From positions 1 through 32,930 of the forward strand of contig JAHFSD010000014.1 of NCBI GenBank assembly GCA_023265925.1: DNA of 32,930 bases, read 5' to 3'. The position numbers and the translations under genes are program-made. The DNA comes from an archaeon (GTDB taxonomy: Archaea; Nanobdellota; Nanobdellia; Woesearchaeales; GW2011-AR9). The notes under the pieces were generated by a model. That model was not told the origin of the DNA, did not search any database, and saw only the letters and a program-made list of their open reading frames with translations. Of this stretch, positions 19,751 to 27,762 are shown piece after piece. Positions within the stretch are counted from its first letter, which is position 1; each line of letters begins with the position of its first letter.

Positions 19751-22366
19751 TTAGCTTGCTTTTGGCGTACTAATGGTTGCGTCGCTGTAGGTGGTCCCTT
19801 CCACTTCGACTTCCATTCCTGACATTTCACCTGCTCTATGGGCAACCACTTTACCTGCCAAGCGTGTGTCGGCACCGCTGTATCCCGCTACCAGCATCGC
19901 CATTTTTCCATTGGCATGCTCAAACAGCTTGACCCGAGCTTTGCCCGGCGTAAAGCCAGTCGTACAGTCTGCCGGGTTACCCAGCAACTCTGCAGCCACG
20001 GTGTTGACACATGGCCCGCCAACCACGACCAGGTTTTGTGCAGTTACGGACGCAACTTCGCTGTCCAGCTTGGTAGCATCCACAATGGTGACAGCCGTTA
20101 GATCACCGCCAGTTGCGGTACCAGACGTTGTCGCGCCACTGGTAACATACACTTGTGGCAAGCGTTGCTTCTCTGGGTATTTCATTGTTAACAACTGCGG
20201 GTCACCAGAGGGTGTTTCATGCGTAAAGAACACACCCATTGTCGAGTACCCATAGGCAATGTTGGACTTTCCTTCCGGCGTCAGCAACGTTAACCCTCCA
20301 GCCGCTGCACTTGTTGTACTTAGTGCACCTCTCACTTCCGGATCAGATGTGGCGGTGATGTTCCAGACCACTCCCGAAGGCAAGATGTTGTCATAGTCAT
20401 CCGCATTGGGCGTTGACATAGTTAAGCTGATCCAATTGGAATTAGTGCTGTTACCAGGACTACCCCCGAAAGTTTCGTTTCCACTGTTAGTAATGTTCCA
20501 GGCAAACGCCCACTGAGAGCCATAAGCATCAACCCAACTGGCAGTTGCTGTTCCGGGAGCTGTATGTCCTATTCCATCACCATTATAATCCACGGCGATC
20601 TCAAAGTCGTCAGAACTTTGGGCAGAACGGTTTTCTGCAAGGAAAGAATACCCACCAAGCTTAATGGTGGCTGTCGTTCCAGTTGTCGTGAGCGAAGTTA
20701 CAGAATATTCCAATGTCTCCCCGCTACCGAGATTCTTAAACTTGATTTTTGGGCTGCTCTTGGTCTGCCGGTCTGCACCTTTATATTGCATTATATATGA
20801 CTTCGCCGAACCGTCAGAAGCAGTGCCACCAGTTACAATGAAAAAGTCGTCCTTGGCAACCGGTTCACCTTCCGTAAGCCTCAGCCTCTTTTGGCTGGTT
20901 CTTGTTCCAGACCACGCTTCTTCACCCAAGGTAACGTTTCCAGTTCCGACGGCATAGGCAATCGGCACATCGACACTCTTCCCATCACCATCCTGCGTCT
21001 GCAACTGGTAGCGCCGTACACCGTTGCTTTTGAGTTTCAGATCAAAGGTCTTTTCATCCGAGAGGCCTTTATACTCAAAATTTAGAGCACCGTTAAACAA
21101 GACATCCTTGTTCTCTGCTGCCGTAACAATGGCTTCACTAAGCTTTTTGCCAGTAGGGACAAAAAAGTCATCTTCCGCCGTCATGTTCAACTCAATGGTG
21201 TTGATAGTAAATGTGGCGTTGTTGTCCGTCCCGGTAATAATCACGTTCGCCCCGTCAATATCTGTCGAACCAACACGGAGCCGATGCGTGCTGGGAGCAA
21301 TCGTTGTGCCGGACGAATCGGTCGCGTCCTGAACTTCATCATCCCGCAACTCTAACTTGGATGCCCCAATAAAGAAGGTACAGGAGTGGATTCCGCCAGC
21401 ATAATCCTGATACAGGACTTCACTGACACCAACTTCGCTCTTATCAGCAATGACATAGGTCTCACCAACTTTGAGCTTGTTCGTCCCCTCCCCATTGACC
21501 ACGAACTTACATTCATCGCTATCGATGAAGCTGATGGAAGCATCATAACTCTTGCTACTGACCGAATAGGTTTTGGTTTCCCCTTCCAGTAGGGTATCAC
21601 GGGCAGCTCCCGCCATCAAGGTCAGCTTAATGCTGTCATCAACCGGCGTTCCTGGTCTTCTTGCAAGAACCACGGTAAACGCTTTCCCCAAGAAATTAAG
21701 TTGAGTATTCTCAAAGTCGTCCAGGTATGTTCCACTGGTATCAGACGTACCAGCACTGTCCGTAACATCGGACTGGGCCGCTGAGCTGAATTCCAGGCGA
21801 TAACGCCCAATCTGTCGGGCATTTTGAAAAAAGAGGTGGTCGGCAGTGACATCCGTATCACTATCTTCCACGTACTTGACAATTCTATTGGTGTTCGCAG
21901 AGTTAGAGGGCTCTGCATCAAAGAATAAAAACTGCTGGTAGTCAAAATTTCGCTCGTTAGTGTTCCATTTTCCATCAGCCAAAGCAAGTAATTCTTCATC
22001 CCCGATGAAAGTATTAATATCACGGAAGGTCTCACCATTCATTGTGCTGGCTGTAGTGTTAGTATTGGACATTTCTAGCTTCTTGGAACTCGTTGCCACC
22101 AGCCAGGCATCCCCTTCCACTTTTGCCGTAGACGTCGCACTTGGCTTGACATATTTCATGCTCGCGGCAATATCAGTCATCGCTAAGTTATCCACTGCTG
22201 CTGCTTTATCCCCCACAACGAAGGCACCGTTAAACGTCCCTTCCGTCACAAACATGCTGGGGTAATCCTTCAAATCGGCTGCTAAGGCACCCATAGCCGT
22301 CGCGCCAAGCATCGCTGCACCGGTACTTACCGCTAATAATCGTTTCACCATTCTTTTTATTTTCAT
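19751..22366 (-). CDS. S-layer protein
   Basis: The main cell-surface lattice protein. The signal peptide 'MKIKRMVKRLLAVSTGAAML' continues to 'GALA', with a probable cut before 'ADLKDYPSMFV'. The mature start 'DLKDYPSMFVTEGTFNGAFV' followed by 'VVGDKAAAVDNLAMTDIA' is the signature of the methanococcal-type S-layer N-terminal domain. Most of the 871 residues are acidic, Thr/Ser/Gly-rich and beta-prone. No C-terminal membrane segment or sorting signal is visible. I choose the ATG at 22366, seven bases after a GAGGTG Shine-Dalgarno, over the GTG two codons earlier. A TATA box near 22512-22520 predicts a 5' leader of about 120 bases, unusual in this window. Confidence 0.92.
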   Translation of the reverse strand: MKIKRMVKRLLAVSTGAAMLGATAMGALAADLKDYPSMFVTEGTFNGAFVVGDKAAAVDNLAMTDIAASMKYVKPSATSTAKVEGDAWLVATSSKKLEMSNTNTTASTMNGETFRDINTFIGDEELLALADGKWNTNERNFDYQQFLFFDAEPSNSANTNRIVKYVEDSDTDVTADHLFFQNARQIGRYRLEFSSAAQSDVTDSAGTSDTSGTYLDDFENTQLNFLGKAFTVVLARRPGTPVDDSIKLTLMAGAARDTLLEGETKTYSVSSKSYDASISFIDSDECKFVVNGEGTNKLKVGETYVIADKSEVGVSEVLYQDYAGGIHSCTFFIGASKLELRDDEVQDATDSSGTTIAPSTHRLRVGSTDIDGANVIITGTDNNATFTINTIELNMTAEDDFFVPTGKKLSEAIVTAAENKDVLFNGALNFEYKGLSDEKTFDLKLKSNGVRRYQLQTQDGDGKSVDVPIAYAVGTGNVTLGEEAWSGTRTSQKRLRLTEGEPVAKDDFFIVTGGTASDGSAKSYIMQYKGADRQTKSSPKIKFKNLGSGETLEYSVTSLTTTGTTATIKLGGYSFLAENRSAQSSDDFEIAVDYNGDGIGHTAPGTATASWVDAYGSQWAFAWNITNSGNETFGGSPGNSTNSNWISLTMSTPNADDYDNILPSGVVWNITATSDPEVRGALSTTSAAAGGLTLLTPEGKSNIAYGYSTMGVFFTHETPSGDPQLLTMKYPEKQRLPQVYVTSGATTSGTATGGDLTAVTIVDATKLDSEVASVTAQNLVVVGGPCVNTVAAELLGNPADCTTGFTPGKARVKLFEHANGKMAMLVAGYSGADTRLAGKVVAHRAGEMSGMEVEVEGTTYSDATISTPKAS

Positions 22367-22520
22367 GTTCACACACCTCTGTGTTTTTAGTTTTGTTAAT
22401 CGTTACTCGACCCTGTTCCCCGCCTAAAGTTTCGCAAGAAGCACCGTTCTAGCGCCCCTTTTCGATTTAGACGTGTACGAGGTTAGTAACCTACCAACCT
22501 GAAACCCCTTTATAAGTCTT
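22367..22520 (-). promoter_or_regulatory. S-layer promoter and long 5' leader
   Basis: On the minus strand the box 'cttataaagg' near 22512-22520 predicts a start near 22490, giving a leader of about 120 bases before the S-layer ATG. The leader contains a small hairpin (ggttactaacc) and a strong GAGGTG site. Most other genes here look leaderless, so the leader may stabilise or regulate an abundant mRNA. Confidence 0.55.
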
Positions 22521-22719
22521 TCGCAAACTCTTCCGGCCCAAATGGGAAAAAAGCCATATTAAACGTTAAAGTGAGAAAACAGTTGACTTTTAAGACTTCA
22601 TCATTTTGAGATAACAAATCACGAAGTATAGAATTCTGTTCTGGAACAGGGAGCAGAAGCGGAGCCATACACCACGAGGAGGGAGGCAGGTATATATAAT
22701 AGTGTCTTTCTATCGGGGC

Positions 22720-23412
22720 ATGGAGCGACCCCACCTGAGCATGAAGCTGCCTCATCACCGCATGAAACTGGCAGAACTGCCCCTTCCCGCCTACTTTAGG
22801 GAGCATCCACCATTTTCTGGCCTTACCCTTACTCCCATCCAGGAAAAGGCGGTGAAGGCGGGCCTGCTGCAGGGGAAATCGCTGTTGTGCTGCGCTCCCA
22901 CCGCATCAGGAAAGACGCTGATTGCCAGCCTGGCCATCGCCACGATCCTTAGCCGGGGAAAAGCTATTTATCTTGTCCCGCTCAAAGCCTTGGCGGGGGA
23001 GAAGTTCCGGGAATATCAGCGACTGCTCCAGGGAACAGCCTATCGAACCATCCTGTCCATTGGTGACATTGACTCTGACTCTTCGTATCTGGTGAACTAC
23101 GACCTGCTCATTCTTACTACGGAAAAGCTGGATTCGCTGCTGCGGCACCATGTTCCCTGGCTGAATGAGGTAAAACTAGTGGTCGTGGACGAAATCCATC
23201 TTCTCCATGATCCTTCCCGCGGCCCGACACTGGAAGTAGTGCTTACCCTCCTTCGCACCCTGATTCAACCCCAGATTATTGGCTTATCAGCGACCGTTGG
23301 CAATCCACGGGCGATGGCTGACTGGCTCAAGGCCACGTTGGTTACCGATTCCTGGCGGCCGGTGGAATTAAAGCAGGGCATTCATTGCCAGAACGAGACG
23401 GAATTTTATTGA
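22720..23412 (+). pseudogene. Truncated Ski2/Hel308-like helicase, first RecA domain only
   Basis: Contains 'LTPIQEKAVKAGLLQGKSLL', motif I 'APTASGKT', motif Ia 'LVPLKALAGEKFREY', motif II 'VVVDEIHLLHDPSRGPTLE' and motif III 'IIGLSATVGNPRAMADWL', then 'DSWRPVELKQGI' and a stop. Hel308-type enzymes run to about 700 residues with a second RecA domain, winged helix and ratchet; all are missing and the next gene starts 17 bases later. The ATG at 22720 lies about 25 bases after 'tatatataa', giving a leaderless start. It may be a decaying fragment left by insertion of the next gene or a single-domain ATPase. The former seems likelier, since one RecA domain cannot unwind DNA. Confidence 0.72.
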
Positions 23413-23429
23413 GAGCAGCCTCATAAAAA

Positions 23430-23957
23430 ATGGTAAAGCTTACCAAAGAGAACTGGGATGAACAATTTTCTCAGGGCCAATGGGATTCTCTTGCTTCTTT
23501 GAAAGAAGCCGGGCATAACGCCATTATCGCAATGTATTGCCATTTTCTTTGCGTCGAAGCAGAAATTCTGGATGTTGGTTGTGGTTTGGCGAATATTACC
23601 AATTTTCTTAAATTTAAATATTACCTGGGAATTGATATTTCTGAGGTAGCCATACAAAAAGCAAAAGAGAAGAAAAACGGTGAGTTTCAGTGCGTGAATG
23701 CCGATGACTTTAACACCGATAAAAAATTTGATATCATCATTTTTAATGAGGTCCTTTATTATTTAGATGCTTTGGGGACGCTAAAGAAATTTGAAACCTA
23801 TCTGACAGAAAAGGGCTTTTTTGTGATTTCGGTGTGGAAACATCCCCAAACGATGAGGTTATGGGATGAGATAAATAAAATCTACTTCCGTCTGGACTCC
23901 ACCGAAATTTCTCATAAAGATAATCAGTGGATTATTGGAGTTTATAAACGGAAATAA
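23430..23957 (+). CDS. Class I SAM-dependent methyltransferase
   Basis: A 175-residue small methyltransferase: motif I 'AEILDVGCGLANITNFL', motif II 'YYLGIDISEVAIQKAKEK', 'CVNADDFNTDKKFDIIIFNE' and 'YLTEKGFFVISVWKHP'. It starts 17 bases after the truncated helicase stop and is more A+T- and Lys-rich than its neighbours, a sign of recent arrival that could explain the loss of the helicase C-terminus. Such small methyltransferases are often found among glycan-synthesis genes, and a glycosyltransferase gene ends 16 bases away. The substrate is unknown. Confidence 0.82.
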   Translation: MVKLTKENWDEQFSQGQWDSLASLKEAGHNAIIAMYCHFLCVEAEILDVGCGLANITNFLKFKYYLGIDISEVAIQKAKEKKNGEFQCVNADDFNTDKKFDIIIFNEVLYYLDALGTLKKFETYLTEKGFFVISVWKHPQTMRLWDEINKIYFRLDSTEISHKDNQWIIGVYKRK

Positions 23958-23973
23958 ATGTGGGATATTACCG

Positions 23974-25893
23974 TTAAATGCTACCAAGAGGTTCTTTCTC
24001 TTCTGTCTCCATTTCCTGCACAAATCTCTTCATCCGCACCACTTTATCCTGCAATTCCTCCCGCCGGACATAATGGAGTTTTATGGCTTGCTCATAACAG
24101 CCTATCGCCAGGGGAAGATTCATCAGCTTCTCCTGTATCACCCCCATATTATAATAGACCCGGGGCTGACGCGGAGAAAGCTGCGCAGCTGTTCTCAGCA
24201 TTTCCGCTGCTTCAGTATACTTTTCCAGCCGTTCATAGACTGCTCCAAGGTTAATGTAGGCATCAACCATCAAGGGATTATGAGTAATGGCCTGGTGAAA
24301 AAAGTCTGCCGCTTTCTCCAGTTCCTCTTTACGAAAATAACAGAATCCCAGGCCGAAGCAGGCATCGGCAGATTGCCTATTCTTGGCCAGCACCTGCTGA
24401 TACGTCGTAATAGCCTGGTCATAGTTCCCTTGTTTCTGCCGTACAATTGCCAGATTCAACAGCGGTGACTGTGGCACCGGATCGAGGCGGACCGACTCAG
24501 TTAGGGCCTTTTCCGCCGCAGCCAACTGCCCCAGATGCAGATATTGCACTCCCAGCTCATAATAAGCTTTGGCATTGTGGGGGTCGTCCTGGATTTTCTG
24601 TTTCTGTAATTCCAGATGATATCGCACTTTTTCCTGAGAATTGCCTTTCCGTGCCCCGTAATGATGCACCGGCACGGGCAGCGATCGTATTCTTCCACCG
24701 GCCTGCTCAAGAGCGCCATCAACCAGTTCATGAACCTTTCCGGTAAAGATAAATTCCGGCTTTCGCTGGAATAACCGCACTTTCAGTGAGGGATACCAGC
24801 CGGAAAAGGATCTATTGAATGTATCACTATCGCGGTCGCGGGGAAGAACTGGCACCCAGCCGCTAATGGAGGAGTCATTGCTGTAATTCCTGGTCAGGAG
24901 CCGGTAGCCGGCAACATCCCACTGGTTCACTGCTTCCAGAAGAAAGTGCCGATCGTCCTGGTTAATCATTTCATCGGCATCCAGCAGCAGAACCCAGTCG
25001 CCGCGGGCATACTTTAATGATTCATTTCGGGCCGCAGCAAAATCATCGCACCAGGCAAAATCATAAATCCTATCGGTAAATTTTCTGGCAATCTTTTTTG
25101 TCCCATCGGTACTGCCGGTATCAACGATAATGATTTCATCGGCCACCCCCTGCACCGACGCCAGGCACGATTCCAGGAATAGCTCTTCATTCTTGACGAT
25201 TAGGCAGACCGATAACCTTGGCCGTTGCAGGAGTTTTCCAAAGGTATCTAAAGTAATCTCGTTCAGGATCCACTGTCGGGCATATGCCCCTGGTTGCCGG
25301 GAAAAACCTTTCTCAATCGTCACGGCAGTTTCATAGCGCTGCTGAACAAGGGATTGGACCGTTTCATTGCTTTTCCCGTGAGGATAGGCAAAGTGGCGGA
25401 CTGTTTTTCCCAAATGGGAAGTAATCAATTCATCAGCAGCTGCCAACTCCTGGATGACTGTCTTTTCATCAAGGGCAGTAAGGTCCAGGTGGCGTAAGGA
25501 ATGGGAGCCAATTTCAAATCCGTCCCCGGCCAGCTCCTGCAGCTCGCTCCAGGAAAGAAAGCCAGAGTAGGTTTCCTCTTCCGGAACATCTTTCCCATCG
25601 GTCCAGTGCGGAACAATATAGATGGTAGCAGTAAAACCCAGTTTTTTCAGCAGTGGATAGGCTTGCCGATAGACTCCGCTTCGCCCGTCGTCAAAGGTGA
25701 GGACAACTGATTTTTCATTAGTTTCCTGCTGTTGCCCGACTCCTTTTTTCAGTTCTGCCAGGGTGATTGTCCGATAGCCCTGCTGTTTTAAGAAAAGCAT
25801 CTGCTGTTCAAATTGCGTTGGGGAGACGCACCAGGGGCTGTTCTGATAGCCAATTTCATGGTACATCAGGATGGGAATATCGGCATATTTCAT
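23974..25893 (-). CDS. Polysaccharide deacetylase / GT2 glycosyltransferase / TPR fusion
   Basis: A 639-residue three-part protein. Residues about 1-215 are a NodB-type polysaccharide deacetylase: 'DIPILMYHEIG', 'SVVLTFDDGRSGVY' (metal Asp pair near residue 66), 'FEIGSHSLRHLDL' near 128, and 'VRHFAYPHGK'. Residues about 222-430 are a family 2 glycosyltransferase: 'RLSVCLIVKNEELFLESCLA', 'DEIIIVDTGSTDGT', 'WVLLLDADEM' near 303, and 'HHYGARKG'. The last 200 residues are TPR repeats ('AKAYYELGVQYLHLGQLAAA', 'ADACFGLGFCYFRKEELEKA', 'VDAYINLGAVYERLEKYTEA'). No signal peptide is visible, so it may act at the cytoplasmic face. It may remodel surface glycan; the S-layer gene nearby suggests an envelope role. 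Confidence 0.87.
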   Translation of the reverse strand: MKYADIPILMYHEIGYQNSPWCVSPTQFEQQMLFLKQQGYRTITLAELKKGVGQQQETNEKSVVLTFDDGRSGVYRQAYPLLKKLGFTATIYIVPHWTDGKDVPEEETYSGFLSWSELQELAGDGFEIGSHSLRHLDLTALDEKTVIQELAAADELITSHLGKTVRHFAYPHGKSNETVQSLVQQRYETAVTIEKGFSRQPGAYARQWILNEITLDTFGKLLQRPRLSVCLIVKNEELFLESCLASVQGVADEIIIVDTGSTDGTKKIARKFTDRIYDFAWCDDFAAARNESLKYARGDWVLLLDADEMINQDDRHFLLEAVNQWDVAGYRLLTRNYSNDSSISGWVPVLPRDRDSDTFNRSFSGWYPSLKVRLFQRKPEFIFTGKVHELVDGALEQAGGRIRSLPVPVHHYGARKGNSQEKVRYHLELQKQKIQDDPHNAKAYYELGVQYLHLGQLAAAEKALTESVRLDPVPQSPLLNLAIVRQKQGNYDQAITTYQQVLAKNRQSADACFGLGFCYFRKEELEKAADFFHQAITHNPLMVDAYINLGAVYERLEKYTEAAEMLRTAAQLSPRQPRVYYNMGVIQEKLMNLPLAIGCYEQAIKLHYVRREELQDKVVRMKRFVQEMETEEKEPLGSI

Positions 25894-25909
25894 GGGTTTA
25901 TTTCATGGG

Positions 25910-25958
25910 TATAGTTAATTCCGATGATCAGGTTACATCCTTTTCGGAATTGACTATA
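25910..25958. repeat. 15-bp hairpin (first of a tandem pair)
   Basis: Arms tatagttaattccga (25910-25924) and tcggaattgactata (25944-25958), one mismatch. Lies between two minus-strand genes, after the HemK fusion and before the deacetylase fusion. Confidence 0.72.
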
Positions 25959-25960
25959 TT

Positions 25961-25998
25961 AGAATTCCGCCAATATGTCATTTAATTAGCGGAATTCT
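25961..25998. repeat. 10-bp hairpin (second of a tandem pair)
   Basis: Perfect arms agaattccgc (25961-25970) and gcggaattct (25989-25998). Shares the core 'aattccg' with the preceding hairpin, so the two may be duplicated sites for one protein or stacked terminators. A TATA-like 'ctatatat' follows at about 25998. Confidence 0.7.
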
Positions 25999-26018
25999 CT
26001 ATATATTTCACCGCTGAG

Positions 26019-27224
26019 TCAGCCCTGGAGGAGGTTAAGAAGGTTATGGAACGCTTCTTTATCCCTGTTTTTGTGGTAGAGAGAGGCCGCCTGACGGAAT
26101 TCCTGCACTTCAGTTTTCCATCCTTTCTCAGCTAATTCCTGCTGGAGGCGGCCGATGAATTCGGCTGCCTGGGTAACATTATGGGGTGTTTTAGTTTCAT
26201 GAGCACGTTCAAAATCAAGGAAGACTGCCTGCTGGCAGGAAGTGATTAAAATATGCTGTTGCGGGTGCTGTAATTCCTCTTTGGCCATGCCCAGTTGGTC
26301 AAGGCGGTACGCTTGCTCCAAGATTTGGGAGAGGATAGTTTGGATTTTATCTTTGGAATGCGTCTTAATCCAGTCAACAATATCTTCTCCTTCCACAAAT
26401 TCATAGACGAGATAGCCCTCGCCGTGAAAGAGAAAACGTGGCCCGATTCCCTGCTGGTTCAGCAGCGGCAGCCACCTGGCTTCATTTTCCATCCGTTGGA
26501 CTGCCTGGCTTTCTTTCCGCTTAACTTTTATTGCTACTTTAACGATGTCTTTCCTCAGCGGAAGATGCTTCTTGATAAATTTGCTGCGGTCAATAGTGCC
26601 GGTAAATATATTTCCCCTTTTTCCATGCGTGAAGTACTGAATGTTCTCGATGCCTTTCTTCTCTAATTCACGACGGAGAAGGCTTTTTTCGATCAGGTAG
26701 AGGTAGAGCGTTTCAAAGGCCAGCTTCTGCTGTTCCAGATCCGTGAACAACAACAGATTTTTGCCGATGATCTCATCGATCTTTCCCTTGTGAGTATGCG
26801 ACGAAAACAGAAATAATATTTTGCCGTCGGGAAAGAGGTGCCCGGAAGCCTGCTGGAAGAACCGCTCTGAAATTTCCCAGCCTTTTTTCCCGCCATAGAT
26901 GGCCTGGTCAGTAATTCCTTTATCCTGGGGAAGGTAGGGTGGATTAAAAATGATCAGGTTGAATTGTCCTTCCACTTTATCAAACAAGTCGCTCTGCCGA
27001 ACCTGAACCTTGCGAAGTTTTTCCTTCTTTATTTTTTCCTGCAGGGCTTTGACCGCTTCGCTATCCTGATCAACTGCGACGACCAGCTGGGTGTTGGGGT
27101 TAGTGATAGCAGTCAACGCCTGGATTCCCGACCCCGTGCCTAGATCGAGTACCCGGCCCACGGCCTGCTGCCGGACATATTTCTGCAGAAGGTGCGAGTC
27201 CTCGGCCGGTTCATAGATACCCAT
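26019..27224 (-). CDS. HemK/PrmC-type methyltransferase fused to a COG2112-like protein kinase
   Basis: Residues 1-180 are a HemK-family Gln methyltransferase as in archaeal/eukaryal Mtq2: 'IYEPAEDSHLL', motif I 'VLDLGTGSGIQAL', 'VVAVDQDSEAVKAL', and the diagnostic 'IIFNPPYLPQ' (NPPY at 94-97). Mtq2 methylates the GGQ Gln of release factor aRF1. Residues about 195-401 look like the small archaeal kinase group COG2112: 'GKRGNIFTGTID', 'VKVAIKVKRKES' (Lys233), 'NEARWLPLLNQQGIGPRFLF', 'GYLVYEFVEGEDIVDWI', 'HPQQHILI' and 'AVFLDFERAH' (Asp337 of the DFE). The two activities in one chain are unusual and suggest a shared substrate or Bud32-like regulation of release. The start fits a TATA box shared with tRNA-Val(TAC). 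Confidence 0.85.
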   Translation of the reverse strand: MGIYEPAEDSHLLQKYVRQQAVGRVLDLGTGSGIQALTAITNPNTQLVVAVDQDSEAVKALQEKIKKEKLRKVQVRQSDLFDKVEGQFNLIIFNPPYLPQDKGITDQAIYGGKKGWEISERFFQQASGHLFPDGKILFLFSSHTHKGKIDEIIGKNLLLFTDLEQQKLAFETLYLYLIEKSLLRRELEKKGIENIQYFTHGKRGNIFTGTIDRSKFIKKHLPLRKDIVKVAIKVKRKESQAVQRMENEARWLPLLNQQGIGPRFLFHGEGYLVYEFVEGEDIVDWIKTHSKDKIQTILSQILEQAYRLDQLGMAKEELQHPQQHILITSCQQAVFLDFERAHETKTPHNVTQAAEFIGRLQQELAEKGWKTEVQEFRQAASLYHKNRDKEAFHNLLNLLQG

Positions 27225-27248
27225 GGTATTCTCGTTCTCATCAGAACA

Positions 27249-27257
27249 TTTTTAAAG
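27249..27257. promoter_or_regulatory. Symmetric TATA box between the HemK fusion and tRNA-Val(TAC)
   Basis: 'tttttaaag' with the palindrome tttaaa centred at 27253. It is about 28 bases before tRNA-Val (27281) and about 29 bases before the ATG of the divergent gene (27224). Confidence 0.6.
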
Positions 27258-27300
27258 TTATCGTTGGAATTCTCCGTAACGGGCCTGTGGTCTAGCGGCT

Positions 27301-27324
27301 ATCTTTGGGCGAAGAAGACTGCAG
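27301..27324 (+). other. tRNA-Val(TAC) D-loop intron, 24 nt
   Basis: Inner helix tctt/aaga stacked on the central helix GCGG/CTGC (one G-T pair), bulges CTA and AGA. Splicing restores GGCTATGACA, matching the other tRNA-Val after splicing. Confidence 0.8.
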
Positions 27325-27363
27325 ATGACAACTCCCTTACACGGAGTAGATCCCCGGTTCGAA

Positions 27364-27459
27364 CGCAAGTTACACTAGGCAAGTCGTACTCAGGTGGGAT
27401 ATTCCTCCCTGTGGTCGGAAATCCCACGACACTGGCAAAATAATGTAACAGAACGAAAG
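27364..27459 (+). other. tRNA-Val(TAC) T-loop intron, 96 nt
   Basis: Same length and fold as the intron at 14421-14516, differing at the first base and at one base in 'actaggc'. Position 59/60. Confidence 0.88.
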
Positions 27460-27482
27460 TCCGGGCAGGCCCACTTTACCAC

Positions 27483-27608
27483 TTTATCCTCACGCGCAGC
27501 GCTCTGGGGTTGATAAGGGGCAAAGCCCATTATGAGCTAGCCAACTTTATCCTCGCGCGCAGCGCCTTGGGGTTGATAAGGGGCGAAGCCCATTATGGGC
27601 TAGCCAAT
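27483..27608 (+). repeat. Two tandem 63-bp repeats downstream of tRNA-Val(TAC)
   Basis: Units 27483-27545 and 27546-27608 are near-identical: 'tttatcctc', a gc-rich 'cgcgcagcgc', 'tggggttgataagggg', a small hairpin (ggggc-gaa-gccc), then 'gctagccaa'. A single partial copy follows tRNA-Val(GAC) at 14545-14612. They keep one frame open (GLIRGxAHYELANFIL), which creates the spurious 110-residue ORF of the track. Bases 27609-27762 beyond them hold nothing clear, only a short hairpin (gccgtaa/ttacggc near 27700). Confidence 0.82.
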
Positions 27609-27762
27609 TTTACTACCTATTTCCTTTTGTTATTATATTTCCACCTTATTATGACAGAAATGACAATAGACTTTCTTTATCCCAGAAAAGAGGTACGCCG
27701 TAAACCGGTTACGGCAGCCGCTGCATTCAAAGTTTTTTACACCCATTTTTTAATCAGGCGTT

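Larger units (their letters stand above)
27281..27473 (+). tRNA. tRNA-Val (TAC) with two introns
   Basis: Acceptor GGGCCTG/CAGGCCC, discriminator A. Anticodon arm ACTCC-CTTACAC-GGAGT is uninterrupted (anticodon TAC at 27338-27340). Removing 27301-27324 from the D loop (24 nt) gives GTC-TAGCGGCTAT-GAC. Removing 27364-27459 from the T loop (96 nt) gives CCCGG-TTCGAAT-CCGGG. The mature tRNA is 73 bases. Bulge-helix-bulge motifs: GCGG/CTGC with bulges CTA and AGA; TTCG/CGAA with bulges AAC and AGT. The D-loop intron is at the same position as in tRNA-Val(GAC) but unrelated in sequence; the T-loop intron is 94/96 identical. Confidence 0.92.

Noticed and set aside
19791-20255. Plus-strand ORFs within the S-layer region
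   Set aside because: They are shadows of the S-layer gene, which has a signal peptide, family signature and consistent codon pattern.
27483-27608. CRISPR array
   Set aside because: The repeats are directly adjacent with no unique spacers and there are no cas genes in the window.
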